Source of the DNA: JAHEDH01 sp963753285
Lineage (GTDB): Bacteria; Actinomycetota; Acidimicrobiia; Spongiisociales; ZC4RG35
Length of the DNA stretch: 64,000 nucleotides
Assembly (NCBI GenBank): GCA_963753285.1
Contig: CAVWBT010000001.1
Span: 372,001-436,000, forward strand
Reading direction: 5' to 3'
Shown here piece by piece: positions 8,354-17,146 of this stretch (within the stretch, counting starts at the first letter, position 1; each line of letters begins with the position of its first letter). The notes under the pieces are model-generated. The model saw nothing but the letters and a program-made list of their open reading frames with translations, ran no database searches and had not been told where the DNA came from. A program made the position numbers and the translations under genes.

Positions 8354-9100
8354 ATGAACACCTCAGCCGGTTCCACCCTGGTCTTCGACTCCGTTGGCAT
8401 GGTCTATCCCGATGGCACCGAAGCGCTGAAAGACATCTCCTTCTCGGTCTCGCCGGGTGAGTTCGTCACCGTCGTCGGGCCGTCGGGGTGTGGCAAGTCC
8501 ACGCTCTTGAAGCTCGCGTCGGGGCTGTTGTCCCACACCTCGGGGTCGGTGATGGTCGATCGCGACCGGATCGGGTACGTCTTCCAGGACGCGACGTTGC
8601 TGCCCTGGCGGACCGTACAGAAGAACGTCGAGCTGCTCGCCGAACTCCACGACATCGACCAGGCCGAGCGAACGAAACGCGCCAAGGAGGCGATCGACCT
8701 CGTCGACCTGACCGGGTTCGAGAACCACCACCCCAAACGGCTCTCCGGGGGAATGAAGATGCGCGTGAGTCTCGCCAGGTCGCTCACGCTGGACCCGTCG
8801 GTGTTCCTCTTCGACGAGCCGTTCGGCGCACTCGACGAGATCACCCGGGAGCGCCTCAACGACGAGGTCCTGGAGTTGTTCTCGCTCAAGCAGTTCGCCG
8901 GGCTCTTCATCACCCACTCCATCTACGAGGCCATCTACATGTCGACCCGGGTGCTGGTGATGTCGGCGCGCCCCGGGAGGGTGATCGCCGAGTTCGACGT
9001 TCCCTTCGGATTCCCCAGAGACGAGCACCTCAGGTTCTCACCCGAGTTCGCCGAACTCTCCGGCCAGGTGTCCGAGGCGTTGCGGATGTCGTATGCGTAG
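8354..9100 (+). CDS. ABC transporter ATP-binding protein (nitrate/sulfonate/pyrimidine-precursor type)
   Basis: A 248-residue ATPase subunit of an importer. Walker A is GPSGCGKST at residues 42-50, the Q-loop region YVFQDATLLPWRTV is typical of the SsuB/ThiZ/RutG-like group, the signature is LSGGMKMRVSLARS, Walker B is VFLFDEP, and the switch His is in FITHSIYEA. A permease and binding protein follow on the same strand. The gap to the permease is filled by a heptamer array, unusual inside an operon. Confidence 0.93.
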   Translation: MNTSAGSTLVFDSVGMVYPDGTEALKDISFSVSPGEFVTVVGPSGCGKSTLLKLASGLLSHTSGSVMVDRDRIGYVFQDATLLPWRTVQKNVELLAELHDIDQAERTKRAKEAIDLVDLTGFENHHPKRLSGGMKMRVSLARSLTLDPSVFLFDEPFGALDEITRERLNDEVLELFSLKQFAGLFITHSIYEAIYMSTRVLVMSARPGRVIAEFDVPFGFPRDEHLRFSPEFAELSGQVSEALRMSYA

Positions 9101-9117
9101 GCTCGCTGCGCTCGCCC

Positions 9118-9164
9118 GTTCCACGTCTCACGTCTCACGTCTCACGTCCACGTTCACGTTGTAC
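9118..9164 (+). repeat. Heptamer array 4 inside an ABC transporter operon
   Basis: GTTCCAC is followed by three GTCTCAC units, then shortened 6-bp units GTCCAC and GTTCAC and a degenerate GTTGTAC. The array lies between the ATPase gene (ends 9100) and the permease start (9183). The permease frame is open through it, so an alternative upstream start would translate the repeats. Confidence 0.88.
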
Positions 9165-9182
9165 GTATCTGGGGCGGGCGAA

Positions 9183-10115
9183 GTGACTGATATCCAGAAT
9201 TCGGTCGATTCGCCGGATACGCACGAAAGGCACCCGCGCGGGATCGAGACGCTGACGCCGTCGACGACGTTCTTCCCGTCCCGGAGCGACTGGCAGCACA
9301 AGGCGAAGTTGCTCGTCGGGCCGCTGGCGGTCTTCGGCACCGTCATCGGGGTGTGGTATCTGTTGTCGTGGAGGTATCTGGCACCGCTGCTCGGCCGTGA
9401 CGGCGGCGCCGAAGCGGCGGAGCGCCTTCGCAACACCCTGCTCCCCTATCCCCACGACATCGTCTCCGAATCGTTCCTGAACGGGGAGAACCTGGCAGAA
9501 CTGCTCGGCGGGTTGTGGCTCGACATCAAGCTTTCCTTCCTCGGCCTCGCCATCGCGGCAATCATCGGCATCACCGGGGCGGTGGCGATGAGCCAGGCCA
9601 AATGGATCGAGCGATCGTTCTATCCCTACGCCGTCTTCGTGCAGACCGTCCCGATCCTCGCCCTCGTTCCGCTGATCGGGCTCTTCTTCGGCTTCGGCTT
9701 CGGAGCCCGCCTCCTGGTGGTCGTGATCATCAGCCTGTTCCCGATCATCACAAACACGCTGTTCGGGCTCAGGAGCGCCGAGAGGGGCCTCCACGACATC
9801 TTCACGCTTCACGGTGCTTCACGCTGGACGCGTTTCGTCAAACTCCAGCTTCCCGCATCGATCCCGGCGATGATGACCGGTTTCCAGATCTCTGCAGGCC
9901 TCTCAGTGATCGGGGCGATCGTCGGCGACTTCTTCTTCGGCAGAGGTGAACGTGGCCTGGGCAACCTCATCCTGTTCTACGTCAATCGCCTCCAGCCCGA
10001 GCAACTCTGGGGGGCACTGGCGTTCTCGACACTGCTGGGGCTCTTTGCGTTCGTCATGTTCGGCTGGCTGCGGACCAGACTGACGGCTTCGTGGTACGAA
10101 GGGTCGGAAACCTGA
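9183..10115 (+). CDS. ABC transporter permease (BPD_transp_1 family)
   Basis: A 310-residue inner-membrane permease with about six membrane segments. The segment SAERGLHDIFTLHGASRWTRFVKLQLPASIPAM is the EAA loop that docks on the ATPase. The GTG at 9183 is the first plausible start after the heptamer array, but the frame stays open to 9093, so the true start is uncertain; the ribosome site is weak (GGGGCGGGCG). It belongs with the upstream ATPase and downstream binding protein and matches SsuC/ThiX-like permeases. Confidence 0.88.
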   Translation: MTDIQNSVDSPDTHERHPRGIETLTPSTTFFPSRSDWQHKAKLLVGPLAVFGTVIGVWYLLSWRYLAPLLGRDGGAEAAERLRNTLLPYPHDIVSESFLNGENLAELLGGLWLDIKLSFLGLAIAAIIGITGAVAMSQAKWIERSFYPYAVFVQTVPILALVPLIGLFFGFGFGARLLVVVIISLFPIITNTLFGLRSAERGLHDIFTLHGASRWTRFVKLQLPASIPAMMTGFQISAGLSVIGAIVGDFFFGRGERGLGNLILFYVNRLQPEQLWGALAFSTLLGLFAFVMFGWLRTRLTASWYEGSET

Positions 10116-10218
10116 TCGCAACACCCCAGATACGGGTATGTCGATCGCATCAACTTCGATTCCCCGGGGTACCGAGATCGCACAAACAACCAACCAACCA
10201 AAACGGAGATTGACACCC

Positions 10219-11457
10219 ATGAACCAACGATTGCTCTGGATCGGCCTGGCCGTCGTAGCTGTGCTCGTGGTCGTCGTGGCCGTTGTCGTGAGCGGCGACG
10301 ACGACACCACAGACGAAGCCGCCACCACGACGACCACCGAAGCAGCTTCCACGACATCTGTGGAGACGACCGCCCCGACCGAGACGACCGAGACGACGGC
10401 CGAGGACACGACGACCACCGAAGCAGCGCCTGAGCCGGCTGGCGACCTGTCGCAGTGCCCAAACCCGATCGTGATGCAGACCGACTGGTTCCCCGAGCCC
10501 GAGCACGGTGCGCTCTACAACCTGACCGCAGGCGAGGGATCGGTGGACCCAGAGAGCGGAGTCTTCACCGGACCCCTTGCTGCAGATCCGTCGATCACGG
10601 TCGAGATTCGCGCCGGCGGCCCGTACATCGGCAGCCAGCCGACGGTTTCGCTGCTGTACTCCGACGACTCCATCTTCCTCGGCTATGTGAACACCGACGA
10701 GCAGATCGCCACGTTCGCCGACACCCCGACCATTGCGGTCATGGCACCGCTGGAGAAGAACCCGCAGATCCTGATGTGGGACCCCGAGACCTACGACTTC
10801 GAGAGCTTCTCGGACATCGGTGAGTCCGGGGCGATCGTCAACGTGTTCGCCGGACAGTTCTACACCGAGTATCTGGTGGGGACCGGCCAGCTCGCTGCCG
10901 AGCAGATCGATCCGTCCTACGACGGTGGCCCGCAACGGTTCATCGCCGAGAACGGTGCGCTCGTCCAGCAGGGCTTCGCCACTCAGGAGCCGTACAACTA
11001 CGAGAACAGCTTCGAGGACTGGGGCAAGCCGGTCGACTTCCTGCTCATCCACGATTCGGGCTACGAGATCTACCAGGGCGCCCTCGGCATCCGTCCCGAC
11101 AAGCTCGACGACGCGGCACGCGCCTGCCTGACGGCCTTCATCCCGCTCGTCCAGCAGTCCGCCGTCGATTTCCAGGCCGAACCGTCGACGACGAACGCCG
11201 CGATCCTCCAGGCCGTGACCGATCTCGACTCGTTCTGGGTGCTGAGTGAAGAGGGAGTTGCAAACACGGTGATGATGATGGACTCGCTCGGCATCGTGGC
11301 CAACGGCACCAACGGCACGCTGGGCGACTTCGATCTCGATCGGATCGACACGATCATCGAGCAGGTCGCCGGGATTCCCGCGTTCGGTGTGCCAGATGGA
11401 TTGTCGGCCAGTGATCTCGTCACCAACGAGTTCATCGACCCGTCCATCGGCCGCTGA
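10219..11457 (+). CDS. ABC transporter substrate-binding protein, membrane-anchored
   Basis: A 412-residue exported binding protein. A strongly hydrophobic N-terminal segment (residues 5-26) lacks a lipobox Cys, so it is probably kept as a membrane anchor; a 45-residue Thr/Glu-rich linker follows. The folded part starts near CPNPIVMQTDWFPEPEHGALYNL, as in NMT1/ThiY-like or SsuA-like proteins that bind pyrimidines, nitrate or sulfonates. The ATG at 10219 has GGAG 12 bases upstream. It is followed by a terminator and the amidohydrolase gene. The ligand is unknown. Confidence 0.85.
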   Translation: MNQRLLWIGLAVVAVLVVVVAVVVSGDDDTTDEAATTTTTEAASTTSVETTAPTETTETTAEDTTTTEAAPEPAGDLSQCPNPIVMQTDWFPEPEHGALYNLTAGEGSVDPESGVFTGPLAADPSITVEIRAGGPYIGSQPTVSLLYSDDSIFLGYVNTDEQIATFADTPTIAVMAPLEKNPQILMWDPETYDFESFSDIGESGAIVNVFAGQFYTEYLVGTGQLAAEQIDPSYDGGPQRFIAENGALVQQGFATQEPYNYENSFEDWGKPVDFLLIHDSGYEIYQGALGIRPDKLDDAARACLTAFIPLVQQSAVDFQAEPSTTNAAILQAVTDLDSFWVLSEEGVANTVMMMDSLGIVANGTNGTLGDFDLDRIDTIIEQVAGIPAFGVPDGLSASDLVTNEFIDPSIGR

Positions 11458-11471
11458 CCCGACATGGATCC

Positions 11472-11503
11472 AACCGGGGGGTGCCGTGAGGCTCCCCCCG
11501 GTT
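11472..11503 (+). terminator. Stem-loop terminator after the binding-protein gene
   Basis: A 10-bp perfect stem (AACCGGGGGG and its complement) with a 12-base loop lies 15 bases after the stop. There is no strong T-run, so it may attenuate rather than fully terminate before the amidohydrolase gene. Confidence 0.7.
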
Positions 11504-11546
11504 ACCGTGATGCCGTGAATCCCCTGTTCGAGATCCCAGAGCTCTG

Positions 11547-12746
11547 ATGGCCACACGCTTCGTCAACGGCCAGTTCCCCGACGGCGGCCTCGCCGAACTG
11601 GTGGCCGATCGGGGTGTCTTCGTCGCCGACCCCGGTGACGTTCCCGAAGAGATCGATCTCGACGGCCGCCTGGTGCTGCCGGCGTTCGGCGAGCCACACG
11701 CCCATCTCGACAAGGCCTTGCTGGCCGAGCGCTTCCCGAACCCGACCGGCGATCTGCTCGGAGCGATCGAGGTGATGCGGGTCGGGTGGAGCACGATCGA
11801 ACCCGACGACATCGTCGATCGGGCCACGCGGACCATCCGCCGGCTCGTCGCGGCCGGGACCACCCTCATCCGCTCGCATGCGGACACCAATTCGTATGCC
11901 GGGCTCAAGTCCATCAGATCGCTTCTCGCCGTCCGTGATGCGGTCGAGCCGCTGTGCGACCTCGAGGTGGTGGCGATGGCCTACCCGCTCACCGGACCGG
12001 AAGGGCGTGAAGGGCGGCGCATCCTCGACCAGGCGCTCGAACTCGGCGCAGACGTGATCGGCGGCGCACCGCACCTCGAGGACGACCCGACGGCTGCGAT
12101 CGATCATCTGCTGAATCTCGCCGTCGAAACCAGGCTGCACGTCGACCTCCACGTCGACGAGGTGCTCGAGCCCGATTTCGACACGCTCCGAGATCTCGCA
12201 CGCGCCGTGATCCGACACGGGCTGGAGGGAACGGTCAACGCTTCCCACTGCGTCAGCCACGGACTGAAATCGGCGGAAGAACAGCACGAAATCGCCGCTG
12301 CCCTGGCGCACGCCGACATCACCGTTGTCACACTCCCGAGAACGAACCTGTATCTGCAGGCCCGCGGCCTCCACCAGGCGCCACCGCGGGGCACGGTCGG
12401 CGTCCAGGCGATGCTCGACGAGGGAGTGACCGTCGGCGGGGGTGCCGACAACTGCCAGGATCCGTTCTATCCGATCGGCAAATGCGACCCCCTCGAGACA
12501 TCGAGTCTCCTGGTGTCGGTGTGCCACCAGACACCAGAGCGGGCGTTCGAGATGGTCGCGAAGGACATCAGGACGATCACGAGCCGTCCCCAACTCGACT
12601 TTCGCCCGGGCTCACCGGCCGACTTCGTGGCCATCGACGCCGCCTCGATCCGGGCGGCGATCGCCGATCAGCCGGCGGGTCGGACGGTGGTGCACCGTGG
12701 CCGAGTCGTTGCGGAGACCACCGTGGATACCTGGGTGGCAGACTGA
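11547..12746 (+). CDS. Cytosine-deaminase-like amidohydrolase (CodA family)
   Basis: A 399-residue TIM-barrel metal hydrolase that deaminates cytosine-like heterocycles; some relatives act on creatinine or isoguanine. CodA landmarks are visible: GEPHAHLDKALL (HxH metal motif, near residue 50), LHVDLHVDE (metal His), NASHCVS, and GADNCQDPFYPIG, corresponding to the catalytic Asp and GxDxxxDPxYPxG block. It follows a nucleobase-type ABC importer and faces a creatininase-family gene, so the locus looks like uptake plus ring hydrolysis of one compound. The exact substrate is not determinable. Confidence 0.85.
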   Translation: MATRFVNGQFPDGGLAELVADRGVFVADPGDVPEEIDLDGRLVLPAFGEPHAHLDKALLAERFPNPTGDLLGAIEVMRVGWSTIEPDDIVDRATRTIRRLVAAGTTLIRSHADTNSYAGLKSIRSLLAVRDAVEPLCDLEVVAMAYPLTGPEGREGRRILDQALELGADVIGGAPHLEDDPTAAIDHLLNLAVETRLHVDLHVDEVLEPDFDTLRDLARAVIRHGLEGTVNASHCVSHGLKSAEEQHEIAAALAHADITVVTLPRTNLYLQARGLHQAPPRGTVGVQAMLDEGVTVGGGADNCQDPFYPIGKCDPLETSSLLVSVCHQTPERAFEMVAKDIRTITSRPQLDFRPGSPADFVAIDAASIRAAIADQPAGRTVVHRGRVVAETTVDTWVAD

Positions 12747-12840
12747 GGTAGCAGCGACATTCATGTCGCCCGCTGCGCAACGGATCGAACCAGTCGATCA
12801 CCTGCAGGCGCGAATTGCGGGTTCGTTGGGGGTGAATGTG

Positions 12841-13045
12841 TTCTTGGGTCAGGCGCGTCCGACCGGCTGGTGGTGGTCACGTGGTCTCGACGCCAGGTCC
12901 TGACCCAAGAACGGTCCTCCACTCGATCTGTGTTGGAGTCGCTGCCGCCGCCAACCGCTCGGGCTGCCCTCTGTTCTTGCGTCGTCACCAACCTCAGGGG
13001 CGCGAGGGGTTCCCCGTGTGTTCGTGAGCTCTGCCGACCCAAGAA
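12841..13045 (-). repeat. Interspersed element, copy B (inverted relative to copy A)
   Basis: Arms TTCTTGGGTC (12841) with GACCCAAGAA (12902-12911), and TTCTTGCGTC (12974, one mismatch) with GACCCAAGAA (13036-13045), define modules of 71 and 72 bp. The reverse complement aligns to copy A from end to end. It fills most of the 371-bp gap between the amidohydrolase and livF; the rest of that gap shows no gene. It contains no convincing ORF. No heptamer array is nearby, unlike the other copies. Confidence 0.8.
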
Positions 13046-13117
13046 CATCGGTAGGAAATGACGGCCAGACTCCCCGCAGCCGCGTTGATACGGAGGGCGC
13101 AGAGCGCAAGGCGCAGG

Positions 13118-13846
13118 TCAATGCGCCTGGGTGAGGGTTCCCAGGTAGAGCTCGATGACCTTGGGGTCCTTGAGCAGATTGGCGCCGGTGTCCGTGTAGG
13201 CGTTCCGGCCGGAGTCGAGCACGTAGCCGCGATCGCAGATCTGGAGGCATCGGCTGGCGTTCTGCTCGACCATGATGATGCCGACCCCACTGCGGTTGAT
13301 CTGCTTGGTCCGGATGAACGCCTCGTCCTGGAGCGCAGGTGACAGGCCGGCAGAGGGCTCGTCGAGGAGGAGGACCTCGGGCTCCATCATGAGCGCTCGG
13401 CCCATCGCCAGCATCTGACGCTCGCCGCCGGACAACGAGCCGGCACGCTGCTTCATGCGTTCTGCCAGACGGGGGAACATGTCTCCGACGACACTCATCC
13501 GCTCTTTCATCTTCTCCGGACGCAGATACAGGCCCATCTCGAGGTTCTCTTCGACCGTCAGGCTGGGAAAGACGTTGTTGTTCTGCGGGACGTATCCGAT
13601 GCCGCGCTCGACGAGCTCGTGGGCCTTGAGCTTGATGATGTCGTCACCCTTGTAGGTGACCTCGCCGCTGGTGACCGTGATGAGACCGAACAGCGCCTTC
13701 AACATGGTCGACTTGCCGGCGCCGTTGGGACCGATGATGCCGACGAGTTCACCGGGAGCGAGTTCGAGGTTCACGCCGTTGAGAATCGGGACTCCGGGTG
13801 TGTACCCGGCGACGACGTTGTCGATGACGATGAGTGGCTCTGTCAT
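13118..13846 (-). CDS. livF: Branched-chain amino acid ABC transporter ATP-binding protein LivF
   Basis: A 242-residue ATPase of a high-affinity branched-chain amino acid (or similar amide) importer. Walker A is GPNGAGKST near residue 40, the Q-loop is GIGYVPQNNNVFPSLTVEENLEMG, characteristic of LivF, the signature is LSGGERQMLAMGRALM and Walker B is VLLLDEP. It overlaps livG by 4 bases and is the last gene of livH-livM-livG-livF. The C-terminus YLGTLTQAH is normal for the family. Confidence 0.95.
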   Translation of the reverse strand: MTEPLIVIDNVVAGYTPGVPILNGVNLELAPGELVGIIGPNGAGKSTMLKALFGLITVTSGEVTYKGDDIIKLKAHELVERGIGYVPQNNNVFPSLTVEENLEMGLYLRPEKMKERMSVVGDMFPRLAERMKQRAGSLSGGERQMLAMGRALMMEPEVLLLDEPSAGLSPALQDEAFIRTKQINRSGVGIIMVEQNASRCLQICDRGYVLDSGRNAYTDTGANLLKDPKVIELYLGTLTQAH

Positions 13847-14706
13847 GCTTGCTCCTCGCCGAGCAGGTCGGCGTCGAGGTCGAGGGCCGAGTCGTGGTGG
13901 GAGCCGAGGTATGCATCGATGACCTGCTGGTTGCTCCCGATGGAGTCTGGGGGCCCTTCCGCGATGATCCGTCCCTCCGCCATGACGACGACCCAGTCCG
14001 AGATGTCTCGGACGACGTCCATGTCGTGTTCGACGAACATGACCGTGATGCCCTCGTCGCGGAGGCCCTTGACGTGTTCGAGGAGAGACTGGGTCAACGC
14101 CGGATTCACGCCGGCCATCGGCTCGTCGAGCATGACCAGCGTGGGATCGGCCATCAGCGAACGCGCCATCTCGAGCAGTTTCCGCTGGCCGCCGGACATC
14201 GTGCCTGCGTACTCGTCACGCATGTGATCGAGCTTGAAGCGCTCGAGCAATGCGTCCGCACGTGCCTCGATCTCCTTCTCCTGTGCGCTCCACAGCGGCG
14301 AGAACAGCGCGGCGAAGAAGTGCTCGCCTCGTTGGTGGGTGGCTCCCAGCTTCATGTTCTCGATGACGGGCAGCTTCGTGAGTGCCTTGGTCAGCTGGAA
14401 CGTGCGGACCATGCCGTTGCGCGCCAGCTCGTGTGAGGACTTGCCGGACGCCACCTCGCCGTCGAACACGGCTTTCCCGGTGTCGGGCAGATCGAAGCCG
14501 GTGAGCAGGTTGAAGAAGGTCGTCTTGCCGGCGCCATTCGGCCCGATCAGGGCGGTGATGACCCCGCGCTGAACCTCGAGATGGTCCACGTCGACCGCTT
14601 TGAGACCCCCGAAGGCGCGGGTCACGTCGTCGACGATGAGGATGGGATCCGGTTTCGACACCCCGGGTTCGGGGGCGACGGTGGCGAGCTGCTCAGCGGG
14701 CGTCAA
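13843..14706 (-). CDS. livG: Branched-chain amino acid ABC transporter ATP-binding protein LivG
   Basis: A 287-residue ATPase, partner of LivF. Walker A is GPNGAGKTT near residue 55, the signature is MSGGQRKLLEMARSLM, Walker B is LVMLDEPMAGVNP and the switch is FVEHDMD. The YAGTMSGGQ and MAGVNPALTQ motifs are typical of LivG. Compared with most LivG it has about 25 extra N-terminal and 20 extra C-terminal residues of low complexity. The start overlaps the end of livM by 14 bases. Confidence 0.95.
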   Translation of the reverse strand: MTPAEQLATVAPEPGVSKPDPILIVDDVTRAFGGLKAVDVDHLEVQRGVITALIGPNGAGKTTFFNLLTGFDLPDTGKAVFDGEVASGKSSHELARNGMVRTFQLTKALTKLPVIENMKLGATHQRGEHFFAALFSPLWSAQEKEIEARADALLERFKLDHMRDEYAGTMSGGQRKLLEMARSLMADPTLVMLDEPMAGVNPALTQSLLEHVKGLRDEGITVMFVEHDMDVVRDISDWVVVMAEGRIIAEGPPDSIGSNQQVIDAYLGSHHDSALDLDADLLGEEQA

Positions 14707-15703
14707 GAGCCATCTCCTCCTTCGAACCGAAGAAGCCCTGCGGTCTGAACACCATCAACAGCGCGAGAGCCGCACCAACGATCCAGAACCGGATCTGGTC
14801 GATCTGGCTGGTGTCCATGATCGACGTGGGGATCAGGCCCTCGTCGACGAGCTGGCGGCCCGTGTTCTGGATGAAGGTGATCATGAACCAGTACACGACG
14901 GCGCCGAACACCGGCCCCCACACCTTGCCGACGCCTCCCAGGATGAGAACCAGCCAGAAGAAGAACGTGAGCGGGGCGACGAAGAAGTCGGGCTGGATCG
15001 TGGCATTCCCAAGGGCCTGGACCATCCCACCGAGACCACCGATCACACCGCCGAGGATGAGGGCCTGCAGCTTGTACCAGTAGGCGTTCTTCCCGAGCGC
15101 CCGGGCGGCATCCTCGTCTTCGCGAATCGCCTTGACGACACGGCCCCACGGCGAACGCATGAGCTGAGCGACGAGCAGCAGTGCGAGGGCGACGAGGACC
15201 CAGCCCACGACGACGGCGAAGAACTGCGAGCCGCGCCAGGTGATCGGACCGATCCCGTAGGTCGCACTTGCCTCGAAGGGGCTGAGATCCCGGAAGGGGC
15301 CGATGAACTCGTTGAGGCCCTCGGCACCGCGGGTGATCGGACGCATGACGGTCGATCGTGCGATCAGACGCACGATCTCGGCAGCGGCGATGGTGACGAT
15401 CGCCAGGTAGTCGGAGCGGAGACGAAGCGTTGGCAGCCCCAGGATCAGAGCGAAGATCGCCGCGAAGATCATTCCGACCACGACGGCCAGGAATGGATTC
15501 AGCTGCCAGAGCGTGATCGAGAGGCCCATCCCGTAGGCGCCCATGGCCACGAATCCGACCTGACCGAAGTTCAAGAGGCCCGCATAGCCGAAGTGGACGT
15601 TGAGTCCGATGGCCGCGAGCGCGTACACCACTGCATTGAAGTCGATCGCCTGGGTGACGGACTGAGTGAGGATGAATCCCCAATCGATCGCAGCGAAGGT
15701 CAT
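14693..15703 (-). CDS. livM: Branched-chain amino acid ABC transporter permease LivM
   Basis: A 336-residue permease with about eight to ten membrane segments. Family marks are GYAGLLNFGQVGFVAMGAYG near the N-terminus and the EAA-like loop SPWGRVVKAIREDEDAARALGKN, which contacts LivG/LivF. The ATG at 15703 is preferred over the GTG at 15709 because AGGTGG sits at good spacing before it. It follows livH after only a few bases, so the four liv genes form one operon. Confidence 0.93.
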   Translation of the reverse strand: MTFAAIDWGFILTQSVTQAIDFNAVVYALAAIGLNVHFGYAGLLNFGQVGFVAMGAYGMGLSITLWQLNPFLAVVVGMIFAAIFALILGLPTLRLRSDYLAIVTIAAAEIVRLIARSTVMRPITRGAEGLNEFIGPFRDLSPFEASATYGIGPITWRGSQFFAVVVGWVLVALALLLVAQLMRSPWGRVVKAIREDEDAARALGKNAYWYKLQALILGGVIGGLGGMVQALGNATIQPDFFVAPLTFFFWLVLILGGVGKVWGPVFGAVVYWFMITFIQNTGRQLVDEGLIPTSIMDTSQIDQIRFWIVGAALALLMVFRPQGFFGSKEEMALDAR

Positions 15704-15709
15704 GACCAC

Positions 15710-17083
15710 CTACCCGATTCTCTCGGCTCGGCCCAGGATGCCCTGGGGACGGAAGACCAGTACCAGAATGAGGAGCGCCAACGCTCCCACGTTCTTCAAC
15801 TCGGTCGGGATGAACAAGGTCGAGATCTGGATTCCGACGCCGACGACCAGCGCTCCCACGAGGGCACCGAACGCCGTCCCGAGCCCGCCGAGCACGACGG
15901 CGGCGAAGATCAGCAGCAGCATCCGGAACCCGATGTTCCAGCTCACCTGCTCACTCAGCCCGATGAACACGCCACCGAGCCCCGCCAGCGATCCGCCGAG
16001 GACCCAGACACTGCGGATCACCCGCTGTACGTCGATGCCCGACGACTCGGCGAGGTCGCGGTTGTCCGCGACGGCGCGCATCGCCTTGCCGAGCTTGGTC
16101 CTCAACAGCAGCATGCCCACACCGACGAGAATCAGGATCGAGATCCCGGCCGTCACGAGGTCCTTGGGGGTGATGTCGACGACCCCGATCGTGATGGCCG
16201 ACTGGGCGGTGTAGTCGGCGAAGAAGCGTGGTGACCCGCCGAACACGAAGAGGAACACGTACCGGAGGATCAGCGACAGACCGATCGTGACGACCATCTG
16301 CGAGATGAGGGACACACCGCGCTCACGGAGCGGCAGGAAGATCCACTTGTCCATCGCATACCCCAACGCCGCGCCACCGGCGATGGCGAACAAGGCGGCG
16401 AAGGCGAGATTGACCCCGGCGCCGAACGGTGCGGGCCAGCCCGCCATGAACCCGAGGAACCCGGCGAATCCGTAGAAGTTGAACAGATACGCCACGAGCA
16501 TGCCCCACACGATCATCTCGCTGTGAGCGAAGTTGACCAGTCCGGTGGTGCCGAAGATCAGGGACAACCCGATCGCCCCCATCCCGAGGAACAGCCCGAG
16601 CTTCAATCCCTCGACGGACAACTGGAGAATCTGCCGGAGCGAGACTCCGTCGTCGGTGTCGATCGTCACGTCTCCTGAGATGAGCGAGAAGATCACCCTG
16701 CCGACTTGTCCCTCGAGCACTTGCGTCTCGGTCGACAGCCGCTCGGGATCGCGAAGGGCGACGCCTTCGGGCAGTGTCTCGGGGTCGAGCGTGAGCACGT
16801 AGTTGCCCGGGCCGGGCACCGGGATCTCGACGTTGCCTTCGGCATCGCTGAAGCCTTCGGCCACGACTTCGCCGTCTGCGGTCGCAACCGTGACACGGCC
16901 TCCTTCGACGGGAACCCGGTCACCCTCGACCGTCTCGTAGCGCAGTCGCGTGGCGACGCTCTCGCCCTCTTGGGCGACGGCGAGGCCGGGTCCCCAGATC
17001 ATCAAGACCGACGCGACGAGAAGGAGAATGCCGAAGAGTCGTCTCCGATGATCGGTATCGAGGGTCGCGAGGAACGTTGTCAC
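15710..17083 (-). CDS. livH: Branched-chain amino acid ABC transporter permease LivH with N-terminal extracytoplasmic domain
   Basis: A 457-residue permease, about 150 longer than ordinary LivH. Residues 1-40 carry a hydrophobic export segment; residues 45-130 are soluble and beta-rich (VEGGRVTVATADGEVVAEG, GNVEIPVPGPGNYVLTLD), resembling a carboxypeptidase-regulatory or Ig-like domain. The LivH body begins near residue 150 (LGLFLGMGAIGLSLIFGTTGL, NFAHSEMIVWG) and has the TKLGKAMRAVADNRDLAESSGI loop. The extra domain would face outward and might help ligand delivery. The GTG at 17083 is the likely start. It leads the liv operon. Confidence 0.9.
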   Translation of the reverse strand: MTTFLATLDTDHRRRLFGILLLVASVLMIWGPGLAVAQEGESVATRLRYETVEGDRVPVEGGRVTVATADGEVVAEGFSDAEGNVEIPVPGPGNYVLTLDPETLPEGVALRDPERLSTETQVLEGQVGRVIFSLISGDVTIDTDDGVSLRQILQLSVEGLKLGLFLGMGAIGLSLIFGTTGLVNFAHSEMIVWGMLVAYLFNFYGFAGFLGFMAGWPAPFGAGVNLAFAALFAIAGGAALGYAMDKWIFLPLRERGVSLISQMVVTIGLSLILRYVFLFVFGGSPRFFADYTAQSAITIGVVDITPKDLVTAGISILILVGVGMLLLRTKLGKAMRAVADNRDLAESSGIDVQRVIRSVWVLGGSLAGLGGVFIGLSEQVSWNIGFRMLLLIFAAVVLGGLGTAFGALVGALVVGVGIQISTLFIPTELKNVGALALLILVLVFRPQGILGRAERIG

Positions 17084-17146
17084 TGGCGGGGAACCTTACA
17101 CGCAGATCGGCGCCCGCCTCCCCTCTGAGGGAGGGAAACCGTGACG

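Noticed and set aside
11515..11547. Ten-codon leader ORF (GTG...CTC TGA) overlapping the amidohydrolase start
   Set aside because: It overlaps the start, but has no ribosome site and no run of regulatory codons, so it is too short to support.
10150..11556. A 468-residue minus-strand ORF opposite the substrate-binding protein
   Set aside because: Antisense to a gene with clear signal segment and fold; product is rich in His, Arg and Val typical of shadow frames.
14600..16234. A 544-residue plus-strand ORF opposite livG, livM and livH
   Set aside because: Its product is highly charged, His/Asp/Arg-rich low-quality sequence and lies wholly antisense to clear liv genes; it results from third-position GC bias.
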